Source: JAWLCA01 sp041687395 (GTDB taxonomy: Bacteria > Pseudomonadota > Alphaproteobacteria > Rhodobacterales > Rhodobacteraceae). From it: DNA of 64,000 bases. The DNA lies in the NCBI GenBank assembly GCA_041687395.1, contig JAWLCA010000013.1, positions 1 through 64,000 of the forward strand. Direction: 5' to 3'. Shown piece by piece: positions 44,844 through 57,358 of this stretch. How positions within the stretch are numbered: the first letter of the stretch is position 1; every line of letters starts with the position of its first letter. Both the position numbers and the translations under genes were made by a program. The notes beneath the pieces are model-generated. The model saw only the letters and a program-made list of their open reading frames with translations. It had not been told where the DNA came from and ran no database searches.

Positions 44844-44927
44844 TGGTGTCCGTGATGGGATTCGAACCCACACGCCTTGCGGCGTCGGCACCTAAAGCCG
44901 ATGCGTCTACCATTCCGCCACACGGAC
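44844..44927 (-). tRNA. tRNA-Leu (anticodon UAG)
   Basis: The minus strand has acceptor GTCCGTG pairing with CACGGAC, an anticodon stem TCGGC/GCCGA around TTTAGGT (anticodon TAG), a long variable arm (GCCGCAAGGC type), and T loop GGTTCGAATCC. CCA is encoded at 44844-44846. The long variable arm supports class II Leu. Confidence 0.95.
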
Positions 44928-44985
44928 CGCGCCAGATACAAGGCGCACCCGCGCAAAGTCAAGCAACTGTCTGGTCTCTGATGGA

Positions 44986-45062
44986 TGGTCGGGGCGATAG
45001 GATTCGAACCTACGACCTACGGTACCCAAAACCGTCGCGCTACCAGGCTGCGCTACGCCCCG
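44986..45062 (-). tRNA. tRNA-Pro (anticodon UGG)
   Basis: The minus strand has acceptor CGGGGCG pairing with CGCCCCG, anticodon stem ACGGT/ACCGT around TTTGGGT (anticodon TGG), and T loop GGTTCGAATCC. CCA is encoded at 44986-44988. It is 77 nt long, in line with other class I tRNAs. Confidence 0.95.
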
Positions 45063-45113
45063 ACGCGCGCTTCCTAGCGCGGACGCGGGCCATAGGGAAG
45101 GCCCTTCGCCGCC

Positions 45114-45404
45114 TCAACCCGCGGTTTCCTCGACGATCACCAGATCGCGGTCCGACGCGCCCTTGGCGTGGGTCAGGGCTTCCTGATAGCGGGTCGAATT
45201 GTAGCAGGCCACCGCGGCCTCGAAGCTGGGAAAGCGCGCGACCACATTGCGTGGCCGATCCCGGCCTTCCATCTGCTGGTACCGACCGCCGCGGGCCAGA
45301 AAAACGCCGCCATGCTCGGCGATCGCTTCGGTCGCGATCTTGGCATAACGACCATAAGCCTCCGGGTCCGTCACTTCGACATGGGCGATCCACAGCGCAG
45401 ACAT
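45114..45404 (-). CDS. DUF1330 family protein, second of a tandem pair
   Basis: The 96-residue protein begins MSALWIAHVEVTDPEAYGRY and has the dimeric alpha-beta barrel pattern of DUF1330: GGVFLARGGRYQQMEG, then VVARFPSFEAAVACYNSTRYQEAL and LVIVEE. Function is unknown; some relatives are thought to bind small molecules. It lies 2 nt after its paralogue and 50 nt before tRNA-Pro. Confidence 0.85.
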   Translation of the reverse strand: MSALWIAHVEVTDPEAYGRYAKIATEAIAEHGGVFLARGGRYQQMEGRDRPRNVVARFPSFEAAVACYNSTRYQEALTHAKGASDRDLVIVEETAG

Positions 45405-45406
45405 CT

Positions 45407-45691
45407 TCAGACTCCTTCAACGATGACCAGATCACGACGGCTTGACCGCAAGGCAATGGGCAGGATCGCCTGATAGGCGTCCGAGGCATACCAGGCCTCG
45501 GCAGTTGCGCGGTCGGGAAATTCGATCACGACATGGCGCGCAGGTCCGTCGCCTTCAAGCTGCGTCATCGATCCGCCCTTGACCAGAAACCGCCCGCCCG
45601 ACTTTTCAGCCAGCGCAACGGTCTGGCTGGCGTACTTCTGGTACTCTTCGGGGTCGGTCACCTCGACCCGCGCGATGATGTAGGCTGGCAT
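45407..45691 (-). CDS. DUF1330 family protein, first of a tandem pair
   Basis: The 94-residue protein begins MPAYIIARVEVTDPEEYQKY and continues GGRFLVKGGSMTQLEGDGPA, VVIEFPDRATAEAWYASDAYQ and LVIVEG, matching its downstream neighbour at most key positions. The pair arose by duplication. The ATG lies 2 nt after the alaS stop, so all three are probably one transcript. Confidence 0.85.
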   Translation of the reverse strand: MPAYIIARVEVTDPEEYQKYASQTVALAEKSGGRFLVKGGSMTQLEGDGPARHVVIEFPDRATAEAWYASDAYQAILPIALRSSRRDLVIVEGV

Positions 45692-45693
45692 GT

Positions 45694-48351
<2,658 letters not shown>

Positions 48352-48442
48352 GGGGCGCGGCCTTCCAGGGAAACAGGCCCCTCGTTTACAAAGGCCTGCG
48401 GGGCCTGTCCACCGCCGAGACACAGTTGCCAAGAAACGGGAA

Positions 48443-48465
48443 GGGGCCAGCGTGAAGCCGGCCCC
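48443..48465 (-). terminator. Hairpin after recA
   Basis: On the minus strand GGGGCCGGC and GCTGGCCCC pair with one mismatch around TTCAC, 25 nt after the recA stop, followed by TTCCCGTTTCTT. Confidence 0.6.
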
Positions 48466-48489
48466 TCCACCGCAAGACTGTTTGGCAGG

Positions 48490-49569
<1,080 letters not shown>

Positions 49570-49619
49570 ATTCCGCTTCCTTATTTCACAGCCCACGACA
49601 GGGGGCAATCGCGCCAGTT

Positions 49620-49634
49620 GTTCCGGTATCGTTC
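49620..49634 (-). promoter_or_regulatory. LexA (SOS) box of recA
   Basis: GTTC-CGGTATC-GTTC matches the alphaproteobacterial LexA consensus GTTC-N7-GTTC exactly. It lies 51-65 nt before the recA start, where LexA would block RNA polymerase. Confidence 0.85.
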
Positions 49635-49762
49635 TGCTTCCTGCCTAGGGGAAAAACAGGAACATCTCAACAGGAATCTCTTGCTTCACGCACATTGCGC
49701 GAGATTGATTAAAAACTTCCTGATCCCATAATTGACCCTGGCTGTGCGCCGGACGCCCAGGT

Positions 49763-52153
49763 TCAACACAACTGTGCGCTGACCGTCGCGGCAAGCTCTC
49801 CCAGCGAGAATGGCTTGGGCAGGAAGACCGCGTTCGGTATCCGCGCCTGGGCTTCCGCCATGTTGTCCTCGGCATACCCGGAAATGAAAATCACCTTCAC
49901 ATCCGGACGCGTCTTTATCGCCTCGCGCACCCATGTCGGCCCATCCATGCCGGGCATGATGACATCGGTCACAAAGACATCCACCGACACATCCGGATCC
50001 GCCAGCACGGCCAGCGCATCTTCGGCGTGCTCGGCCTCCAGCACCGTGTAGCCCTTCAGCCGCAAGGCACGCGAGGCGAATGCGCGGACTGGCGCCTCAT
50101 CCTCGACCAGCAAGATCACGCCCTCGTCCGATCCCCGATCGGCATTGCTGTTGGCGCCTTCCGCAGCGGCCGATGCAGCCGACATCCGCGTCCTCTCCGG
50201 GGCGTCCGGAACAGCGCGCCGCTGCACCGGCTTCTCGATCACCAGGGGCTGCAGCAGCGCCGGGAAGTAGAGCGAGAAGACGGTGCCCTCGCCCACCACG
50301 CTGTCGACGAAGATGAACCCGCCCGATTGCTTGACGATCCCGTAGACGGTCGACAGACCCAATCCGGTGCCCTCTCCGGCCCGTTTCGTCGTGAAGAAGG
50401 GTTCGAAGATCTTCTGCAGGCGATCGGCGGGGATGCCGGTGCCGCTGTCGCGCACCTGCACCAGCACGTAGTCGCCCGGCGCAACGGTGGCCCGGTCGCG
50501 CAAATGCGCCTCTGGCAAGGTCAGGTTCGACGTCTCGATGCGGATCGTACCGCCATCCGGCATGGCGTCGCGGGCGTTCACCACAAGGTTCATCACCACC
50601 TGCTCCAGCTGCCGCCGATCGGCGCGGATCGGATGCAGTTCGGGGTCGTTCGCGAACCTCAGCGTGACCCGTTCGCCGACCAGCCGGTTCAGCAGATGCG
50701 TCAGGTCCGACAGCGCATCGCGCAGATCGATCGCTTCGGGCACAAGGGTCTGCTTGCGCGAAAAGGCCAGAAGCTGGCGCACCAGCGCGGCGGCCCGGTT
50801 CGCGTTCTGATGGATCTGCATCAGATCGGCGTAGTCCCCGTCGGCCGCATCGTGCCGCAACAGCAGCAGATCGCAATGGCCGGAAATTGCCGTAAGCAAG
50901 TTGTTGAAATCATGCGCCACACCGCCGGCGAGTTGCCCGATCGCCTGCATCTTCTGACTCTGGACAAACTTCGCTTCCAGCGTCTTGAATTCGGTGGCGT
51001 CGATCAGCACGGCCACAAGGCGCGGACGTCCATGCTCCACAACCCGGCGCAGCACGATCTGCACGAAGGTTTCGCGATCGTCGCGCCGGACCCGGGCCAC
51101 TTCGGGACGATTAACCGTCCGTCCGGCCAGACCGTCGGCCAGCCAATCCCCGACAGGGCGACCCAGTCCCTCCACAAGATCGGAGAGCCGCGTGCCTTCC
51201 GGCAAGACGCGCGTGGCATCGACTGTGAGCAGTTCGCGGGCCATCCGATTCGCCGCGCCGATCTCGCCGCCATCTCCCAGCCGCAACAGCGCGACCGGAA
51301 GTTCCTCGAACTCTGCCGGGTCGGCCGCCGGCCGGGGCTGATCCTCGGCGGTTGGCAGAAGATAGATCTCGCGCCGACCGCCCTCGCCCGCGATCTCGGC
51401 GACAAGCGCGCGGTGGCAACCCGCGACGCCCTGAAATTCCATCTCCTCGCCCGGTCGCAGCGGCAGGTCCGGGAAAACGCGGTCGAGTGAGGTTGCACCC
51501 CGCCCGACCAGGCGCCGCAGCGCGTCGTTGGCAAACAGCACGGTGCCGCTGCGGCTCGCGACCATCATCGGCAGCGACAGGCCTTCGGCGCCTCGCGCCG
51601 CCACCATGGGATCCGACATCTCCTCCAACCGCCAGAGACAGCGGTCGCCGTCGATGCGATGCACACCCAGCCGCGCGTGGCCGCGCCGGGTCAGCACATC
51701 CTCGCGCGCGGCGCCGCTGGAAAGGGCCGCTTCGCGCAGGCTGGCCAGAGCCGCGCCGGGTTCGGCAAAATAATCGCCCAAGGCATCGATCAGGGTATCG
51801 ACACTGCTGCCAAACCTTTCCCGCGCCGCTGCGTTCCGGTAGCAGATCGCCCCGGCGGCATCGGTGCAGAAGGTGGGGGCGAGGTCAGAGCCCACCAAGG
51901 CGTCCACCTGCTGGTCGCGCTTGCGCCGCACCACCCAGGCAGCGGCGGAAAACCCGGCCAGCGCCACGAGCGTGCCGCCAACCGCTAGCAGCGCGAGCCG
52001 GGTCAGGTCATCGCCGACCAGCCCGCCGGCCAGAAGAAAAAGTCCCGCAGCCGTGCCAAGGGCCAGACCCTCGGGAGCCTGAAACGCGACCCGCTGCGTC
52101 CAGCCGGGCCGCGACATCGTCGCTTGAGTCACACCATGCTCCCCCGCCGCCAT
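49763..52153 (-). CDS. cckA: Hybrid histidine kinase CckA
   Basis: CckA phosphorylates ChpT, which passes phosphate to CtrA, controlling motility and the cell cycle. The 796-residue protein has two N-terminal membrane spans (LALGTAAGLFLLAGGLVGDD, then LALLAVGGTLVALAGFSAAAW), PAS-like regions, the His in GGVAHDFNNLLTAISGH near residue 413, an ATP lid with GEGTGLGLSTVYGIVKQSGG, and a C-terminal receiver with VFVTDVIMPGMDG. The kinase core closely resembles that of the large PAS kinase at 18854. The start may be 52153 or an ATG at 52117 (MSRPGWTQRV). It shares the region upstream of recA as its downstream end. Confidence 0.92.
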   Translation of the reverse strand: MAAGEHGVTQATMSRPGWTQRVAFQAPEGLALGTAAGLFLLAGGLVGDDLTRLALLAVGGTLVALAGFSAAAWVVRRKRDQQVDALVGSDLAPTFCTDAAGAICYRNAAARERFGSSVDTLIDALGDYFAEPGAALASLREAALSSGAAREDVLTRRGHARLGVHRIDGDRCLWRLEEMSDPMVAARGAEGLSLPMMVASRSGTVLFANDALRRLVGRGATSLDRVFPDLPLRPGEEMEFQGVAGCHRALVAEIAGEGGRREIYLLPTAEDQPRPAADPAEFEELPVALLRLGDGGEIGAANRMARELLTVDATRVLPEGTRLSDLVEGLGRPVGDWLADGLAGRTVNRPEVARVRRDDRETFVQIVLRRVVEHGRPRLVAVLIDATEFKTLEAKFVQSQKMQAIGQLAGGVAHDFNNLLTAISGHCDLLLLRHDAADGDYADLMQIHQNANRAAALVRQLLAFSRKQTLVPEAIDLRDALSDLTHLLNRLVGERVTLRFANDPELHPIRADRRQLEQVVMNLVVNARDAMPDGGTIRIETSNLTLPEAHLRDRATVAPGDYVLVQVRDSGTGIPADRLQKIFEPFFTTKRAGEGTGLGLSTVYGIVKQSGGFIFVDSVVGEGTVFSLYFPALLQPLVIEKPVQRRAVPDAPERTRMSAASAAAEGANSNADRGSDEGVILLVEDEAPVRAFASRALRLKGYTVLEAEHAEDALAVLADPDVSVDVFVTDVIMPGMDGPTWVREAIKTRPDVKVIFISGYAEDNMAEAQARIPNAVFLPKPFSLGELAATVSAQLC

Positions 52154-52189
52154 CAGCCACAGCTAACACCGGCAAGTCTTAACCGGCCG

Positions 52190-53371
52190 TTAAGCATGAT
52201 CGGGCGGGCTGCGGCTCAGGATCGCCAGATAGAATCCGTCCCCAGTTGGCCCGGGCAGGAACCTTCGGTCGCGCTGCAGCCGCCAGCTAGGGGTTCTGGT
52301 CAGGAAATCGTCGATCTGCTGCCGGTTCTCCTGATCAATGATCGAACAGGTCACGTAGGCCAGCATCCCACCCGGCGCCACGAAGCGCGCTGCCTGATCA
52401 AGGATGGCGGCCTGTATCTGCACCAGCCTGTCCAATCCCTTGGGCGACAGGCGCCACTTCGCCTCGGGACTGCGCCGCCAGCTGCCGGAGCCAGAGCATG
52501 GTACGTCCACAAGCACGAGGTCAAAGGGCGCCGCGGCCTCGATCCCGGCGAGATCGACAAGCTGAACCGGCACGCCCGCCCGATCCGCCCGCGCGGGCAA
52601 ATCCTGCAAGCGCCCCGGATCGGCATCATGTGCCCAGAGCCGCACCTGCGACCGCCCGGCCATGGCCAGCGTCTTGCCCCCGCCTCCGGCACAGAAATCC
52701 AGCACCCGCGCGCCGTCCTGCAGCGGCAGGTCCAGCACCACCGCCTGAGAGGCCGCATCCTGAAGTTCGACCTGTCCGGACCGGTAGGCGGTGCCGTTCA
52801 GGATCCGTCGCGCGTTGCCCGTCACCTCCAGCGCGCCGGCGATGCCCGGCACCGGCCGCGTCTCGATCCCGTCGGCGGCCAGCGCGGCGACCGCCTCTGA
52901 AACATCCACCTTCACCGCATTGACACGCAGGAACACCGGCGCGCGATCCTGAAGGGCCGTCATCACCGGGGCAAAGTCCGCGCCCAGACTGTCCCGCAAG
53001 ACCGGCTCCAACCAGTCGGGGCAGTCCAGCGCCTGCGCGTCCGACATCGGCGGGGGGACGTAGTTCCGCTCGGCCTCGGACAGTGTCGCGGGGGCGTAGC
53101 CGGTGCCGGTAAAGACCTCGGCAGGGTCGGTCATGGTCCGCCGCGACAGGCCCAGCATCAATCCGCGACCGCTCTCCGCCCCGCCCAGGTGCGCGAGCGA
53201 CCGGCGCCGGCGCATCGCCTCATAGGCCAGATCGCGGATCGCCGCCCGGTCGCCCGAACCGGCAAAACGGTTGCCCCGCGCCCAGGTCGTCAGCACCTTT
53301 TCCAGCGCCTCGCCCGCCAGCGCGCGATCCAGAATCCCGATGGCCGCCGCGACCCTCGCTTCAGGGGTCAA
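52190..53371 (-). CDS. RsmB/NOP2-type RNA m5C methyltransferase
   Basis: The 393-residue protein has an N-terminal NusB-like helical part (1-120), then the RsmB catalytic domain: the SAM site VLDFCAGGGGKTLAMAG near residue 222, DVPCSGSGSWRRSPEAKW with the motif VI... Cys, and YVTCSIIDQENRQQ with the second catalytic Cys. Its target is probably a cytosine of 16S rRNA. The gene lies 36 nt upstream of cckA on the same strand. Confidence 0.9.
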   Translation of the reverse strand: MTPEARVAAAIGILDRALAGEALEKVLTTWARGNRFAGSGDRAAIRDLAYEAMRRRRSLAHLGGAESGRGLMLGLSRRTMTDPAEVFTGTGYAPATLSEAERNYVPPPMSDAQALDCPDWLEPVLRDSLGADFAPVMTALQDRAPVFLRVNAVKVDVSEAVAALAADGIETRPVPGIAGALEVTGNARRILNGTAYRSGQVELQDAASQAVVLDLPLQDGARVLDFCAGGGGKTLAMAGRSQVRLWAHDADPGRLQDLPARADRAGVPVQLVDLAGIEAAAPFDLVLVDVPCSGSGSWRRSPEAKWRLSPKGLDRLVQIQAAILDQAARFVAPGGMLAYVTCSIIDQENRQQIDDFLTRTPSWRLQRDRRFLPGPTGDGFYLAILSRSPPDHA

Positions 53372-53410
53372 GTCGCCGCCTCGGGCAGCCCGAGCCCATA
53401 CCCCTCACCC

Positions 53411-54244
53411 TCACCCCTGAACCAGTTCGTAGCCACCATTGGCCCGTGCGACGCGGTCGAAGGCGGGTTTCAACAGATGTCCGCCGGTGATCAGCGCGCC
53501 CTCGGTCGCCATCCGGTCCAGCAGCCGTTTGCGCGTCTCGCGCGCGGCGTCCATGTCGACGTCAAAGGCGATGCCCACTTCCGGGTCGGGGACCTGGACA
53601 TCCTGCGCATGCACGATGTCGCCCACGTGATAGAGAATCTCGCCCTTCGATTCCAGGCGGAAGCCCGCGTGGCCGGGCGTGTGGCCCGGCAGCGGCAGCA
53701 TCGTCAGCCCCGGCGCGATCTCCGCCTCGCCCTGCAGCGGCACGATCCGGTCGCCATAGGCGGCCAGCACCGCCTTGGCCAATTGCTGCCAGGCCTTCAC
53801 GTCATCGCTGGCCGCGCCGAAATTCGCATCCTCCAACCAGTAGCGCCGCTCGTCGCGCATCACCGCCAGTTCCGCATTCGGGAACACGGCCGCACCCTCG
53901 GCGGTCAGGGTTCCGGCAATGTGGTCGGGATGCAGGTGGGTAATGAAGATCCGGTCGATCTCTTTCGGCGATACCCGCACCTCGGCCAGTGCCGCCTGCA
54001 GGTTGCCGGCCGTCGGTCCCATCAGGTCGCGCGGGCCGGAATCGACGAGGATCGTCTTGCCGCCGGTGCGGATCAGAACCGCGTTGAAGTTCGTGCGAAT
54101 CTCGGACGATCCCGCCTTGCCCAGCAACTCTCTCAGATGCGCGGGATCTGTGCCGGGAAACAGCGCCTCGGGAAAGGCAAAGGCGCCGTCGGTCAGCACC
54201 GTCACCTCGGCCTCGCCAATCTTCTTCGTCGTCGTGTGCGTCAT
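53411..54244 (-). CDS. Metallo-beta-lactamase fold hydrolase
   Basis: The 277-residue protein begins MTHTTTKKIGEAEVTVLTDG, with no signal peptide, and has the zinc-binding motif FITHLHPDHIAG (HxHxDH) near residue 103, the third His in LPLPGHTPGHAGF, the bridging Asp in YHVGDIVHAQD, and a final His in ITGGHLLKPAF. This is the MBL class used by lactonases, glyoxalase-like enzymes and arylsulfatase relatives. The substrate cannot be read. It sits 39 nt beyond the methyltransferase start on the same strand. Confidence 0.88.
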   Translation of the reverse strand: MTHTTTKKIGEAEVTVLTDGAFAFPEALFPGTDPAHLRELLGKAGSSEIRTNFNAVLIRTGGKTILVDSGPRDLMGPTAGNLQAALAEVRVSPKEIDRIFITHLHPDHIAGTLTAEGAAVFPNAELAVMRDERRYWLEDANFGAASDDVKAWQQLAKAVLAAYGDRIVPLQGEAEIAPGLTMLPLPGHTPGHAGFRLESKGEILYHVGDIVHAQDVQVPDPEVGIAFDVDMDAARETRKRLLDRMATEGALITGGHLLKPAFDRVARANGGYELVQG

Positions 54245-54312
54245 GCTGCGCCTCCCTTGCTTTGCCGTGAAGTTACGGCATGTTGCCGGGCGGCGCAGCC
54301 CCTTTCTGACGC

Positions 54313-55815
54313 TCAGATGTCGAACTTCACGCCCTGTGCCAGCGGCAGCGCGGCGGAATAGTTCACCGTGCTGGTCTGGCGGCGCATGTATCCCTTCCAC
54401 GCGTCCGACCCGCTTTCGCGCCCGCCGCCGGTCTCCTTTTCGCCGCCGAAGGCCCCGCCGATCTCGGCCCCCGACGGCCCGATGTTCACGTTGGCGATGC
54501 CGCAATCCGACCCCACGGCCGACAGGAAGGTTTCGGCCTCGCGCAGGTTCAGCGTGAAGATGCACGACGAAAGTCCCTGCGGCACATCGTTCTGAAGCTT
54601 GATCGCCTCTTCCAACTCGTCATAGCCCAGCACGTACAGGATCGGCGCGAAGGTCTCTTCGCGCACGCAGGCGGTCTGGCCCGGCATCTCCACCACGGCG
54701 GGCTCCACATAGGCTCCGCCCTGCGGCACGCCCTCGGCCACGGCGCGGCCGCCGTGAACCGTTCCGCCCTCGGCCTTGGCCTGCTCCAGCATGCCCAGCA
54801 TCCGGTCGCGCGCCCCGTGGTCGATCAGCGGGCCGACCAAGGTGGTCGATCTCCGCGGATCGCCAATGGGCAGGCTGGCATAGGCCTTGGTCAGACGCGC
54901 GACGAGCTCATCCCGGATCGAGTTGTGCGCGATCAGCCGGCGCAACGAGGTGCAGCGCTGTCCCGCCGTGCCCACGGCGGAAAACACGATGGCCCGCACC
55001 GCCATGTCCAGATCGGCGGATGGTGCCACGATCATCGCGTTGTTGCCGCCCAATTCCAGGACGCAGCGGCCGAACCGCTCGGCCACCTTCGGCCCCACGA
55101 TCCGCCCCATCCGCGTCGATCCCGTGGCCGAGACGATGGCCACATCGCGGCTGTCCACCAGCTTCTCGCCCACCTCGGGCCCGCCGATTACCAGCTGCAC
55201 CAGTCCGTCCGGCGCGTCGTCGCCAAAGCGCGCCAGCGCACGCTCCATCGCCTTCATCGAGGCAAGCGCCGTCAGCGGCGTCTTTTCCGACGGCTTCCAG
55301 ATCACCGGGTCGCCGCACACCAGCGCCAGCGCCGTGTTCCACGACCAGACCGCCACGGGGAAGTTGAAGGCGGTGATGACCGCACAGGGCCCCAACGGGT
55401 GCCAGGTCTCCGCCATCCGGTGACCGGGGCGTTCGCTGGCGATGGTCAGCCCGTACAGCTGCCGCGACAGGCCCACGGCGAAATCGCAGATGTCGATCAT
55501 CTCCTGCACTTCGCCCAGGCCCTCGGACGTGATCTTGCCCGCCTCCAGCGTCACCACCGCGCCCAGCGCGTCCTTGGCCGCGCGCAACTCCTCGCCCAGC
55601 AGCCGCACCAACTCGCCCCGGCGCGGTGCCGGCACATCGCGCCAGGCACGGAACGCCGCCTGCGACCCGGCGATCACCGCATCCACGTCGGCCGGGCCGG
55701 TCTCGGCCACGCGGGCGATCTCGGCCCCGTCGATGGGCGAGTGCACGGTCAGCGTGCCCCCGGTCAGTTCCCCCTTGGTCAGGCCGGCGGCGGCAAGGAT
55801 TTCAGCAGCGGTCAT
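54313..55815 (-). CDS. amaB: ALDH7-type aldehyde dehydrogenase (aminoadipic semialdehyde/P6C dehydrogenase)
   Basis: The 500-residue protein begins MTAAEILAAAGLTKGELTGG and shows the aldehyde dehydrogenase fold: PLGPCAVITAFNFPVAVW, VIWKPSEKTPLTA, the Glu in LELGGNNAMIV and the catalytic Cys in GTAGQRCTSLRRLI near residue 297. GTAGQRCTSLRR and the FGGEKETGGGRESGSDAWK end match ALDH7 (antiquitin/AmaB), which oxidises 2-aminoadipate semialdehyde in lysine and pipecolate breakdown. AGGAGAGA lies before the ATG. Glutaryl-CoA dehydrogenase, a later enzyme of related lysine routes, is the next gene upstream. Confidence 0.82.
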   Translation of the reverse strand: MTAAEILAAAGLTKGELTGGTLTVHSPIDGAEIARVAETGPADVDAVIAGSQAAFRAWRDVPAPRRGELVRLLGEELRAAKDALGAVVTLEAGKITSEGLGEVQEMIDICDFAVGLSRQLYGLTIASERPGHRMAETWHPLGPCAVITAFNFPVAVWSWNTALALVCGDPVIWKPSEKTPLTALASMKAMERALARFGDDAPDGLVQLVIGGPEVGEKLVDSRDVAIVSATGSTRMGRIVGPKVAERFGRCVLELGGNNAMIVAPSADLDMAVRAIVFSAVGTAGQRCTSLRRLIAHNSIRDELVARLTKAYASLPIGDPRRSTTLVGPLIDHGARDRMLGMLEQAKAEGGTVHGGRAVAEGVPQGGAYVEPAVVEMPGQTACVREETFAPILYVLGYDELEEAIKLQNDVPQGLSSCIFTLNLREAETFLSAVGSDCGIANVNIGPSGAEIGGAFGGEKETGGGRESGSDAWKGYMRRQTSTVNYSAALPLAQGVKFDI

Positions 55816-55983
55816 GGTCAGTCTCTCCTCGATCAGGGGCATGGGCCGTGTGGCCCCGGTGGGCCGTTTGTCGCCCTATGCCCCGCAGTTCATCCGTCGG
55901 CCTTTTCGCTGATCACGCCGAAATGCGCCACCGCATTCCGCCCGTGTTTCGTGGCTCAAGCAAGCGCCCAGGCCGGACGAAAG

Positions 55984-56064
55984 GGTGAAGTGCAAGTTAA
56001 CGAGAATCAGGGAATCTTTGTTTTTCCGAGACTTGCAAAAGTGTGCACGCGTGCACGGCCCTCA
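55984..56064 (-). repeat. Copy B of the composite stop-palindrome-spacer element
   Basis: From the TGA of gcdH (56062-56064) the minus strand reads TGAGGGCC, the palindrome GTGCACGCGTGCAC (56043-56056), 42 nt of spacer, and TTAACTTGCACTTCACC (55984-56000). Order and spacing match copy A at 28100-28180. It lies about 170-240 nt before the ALDH7 start. Confidence 0.85.
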
Positions 56065-57291
56065 AAAAAACGCCTGCAGCCCCGTCTGCGCCCGCCCCAG
56101 GATCAGCGCGTGCACGTCGTGTGTGCCCTCATAGGTGTTTACCGTCTCAAGGTTCACCATGTGCCGCATCACCTGAAACTCACCCGAGATCCCGTTGCCC
56201 CCGTGCATGTCCCTCGCCGCCCGCGCAACTTCCAAAGCCTTGCCGCAGTTGTTGCGCTTGACGAGCGAAATCATCTCGGGCGCCGCCCGCGCCTCGTCCA
56301 GCAGCCGGCCGACCCGCAAGCTGGCCTGCAGCCCCAGCGCGATCTCGGTCTGCATGTCGGCCAGCTTCTTCTGGAACAGCTGCGTCTGCGCCAGCGGCCG
56401 ACCGAACTGCTTGCGGTCCAGCCCATACTGCCGCGCCGCGTGCCAGCAGAATTCCGCCGCGCCGAGAACCCCCCAACTGATCCCATAGCGCGCCCGGTTC
56501 AGACAACCGAACGGCCCCTTCAGCCCCTCGACATGCGGCAGCAGCGCCTCCTCGCCGACCGCGACATCCTTCATCACGATCTCGCCGGTGATGGAGGCGC
56601 GCAGGGACAGCTTGTTGCCGATCTTCGGCGCGCTGAGACCCGCCATGCTCTTTTCCAGCACGAAGCCACGGATCTTGCCGCCATGCGCCTCGGATTTGGC
56701 CCAGACCACGAAGACATCGGCAATGGGGCTGTTCGAGATCCACATCTTGGAGCCGTTCAGCACATAGCCGCCGTCGATCTTCTTCGCCGTGGTCTTCATC
56801 CCCGCAGGATCAGACCCTGCATCTGGCTCGGTCAGCCCGAAACAGCCGATCCACTCGCCGCTAGCGAGTTTCGGCAGATATTTCTTGCGCTGATCCTCAG
56901 TGCCGTAGGCGTAGATCGGGTACATGACCAAGCTGGACTGCACCGACATCATGCTGCGGTAGCCGGAATCCACCCGCTCGATTTCGCGCGCGACGAGGCC
57001 ATAGGCGACATAGCCCGCGCCGATGCCGCCGTATTCCTCGGGGATGGTCACGCCCAGCAGGCCCATCCCGCCCATCTCGGCAAAGATTGCAGGGTCGGTC
57101 TGTTCCTCGGCATAGGCCCGGATCACCCGCGTCTGCAGCTTTTCCTGAGCATAGGATCGCGCGGCGTCGCGCATCATCCGCTCATCCTCGGTCAGCTGGT
57201 CTTCCAGACGGAACGGGTCGTCCCAGGTGAAGCTGGACAAATCGGGCGCATCCTTGGCCTTTAGCGTTGGGGCGACGGGCGCATCTTTCAT
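56062..57291 (-). CDS. gcdH: Glutaryl-CoA dehydrogenase
   Basis: GcdH oxidises and decarboxylates glutaryl-CoA to crotonyl-CoA in lysine and tryptophan breakdown. The 409-residue protein begins MKDAPVAPTLKAKDAPDLSS and has the acyl-CoA dehydrogenase plan: WIGCFGLTEPDAGSDPAGM (FAD loop), GYVLNGSKMWISNSP, RYGISWGVLGAAEFC, and the catalytic Glu in VNTYEGTHDVHALILGRAQTG near residue 391. TYEGTHD and LILGRAQTG are typical of GcdH. Element copy B begins at its stop codon. Confidence 0.93.
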   Translation of the reverse strand: MKDAPVAPTLKAKDAPDLSSFTWDDPFRLEDQLTEDERMMRDAARSYAQEKLQTRVIRAYAEEQTDPAIFAEMGGMGLLGVTIPEEYGGIGAGYVAYGLVAREIERVDSGYRSMMSVQSSLVMYPIYAYGTEDQRKKYLPKLASGEWIGCFGLTEPDAGSDPAGMKTTAKKIDGGYVLNGSKMWISNSPIADVFVVWAKSEAHGGKIRGFVLEKSMAGLSAPKIGNKLSLRASITGEIVMKDVAVGEEALLPHVEGLKGPFGCLNRARYGISWGVLGAAEFCWHAARQYGLDRKQFGRPLAQTQLFQKKLADMQTEIALGLQASLRVGRLLDEARAAPEMISLVKRNNCGKALEVARAARDMHGGNGISGEFQVMRHMVNLETVNTYEGTHDVHALILGRAQTGLQAFF

Positions 57292-57358
57292 GGCGAACCT
57301 CTCGAAAACGTTCGGGGCAGCATAAGCGACCGGCGAACCAAGGCAAAGCCCCGCCCGC

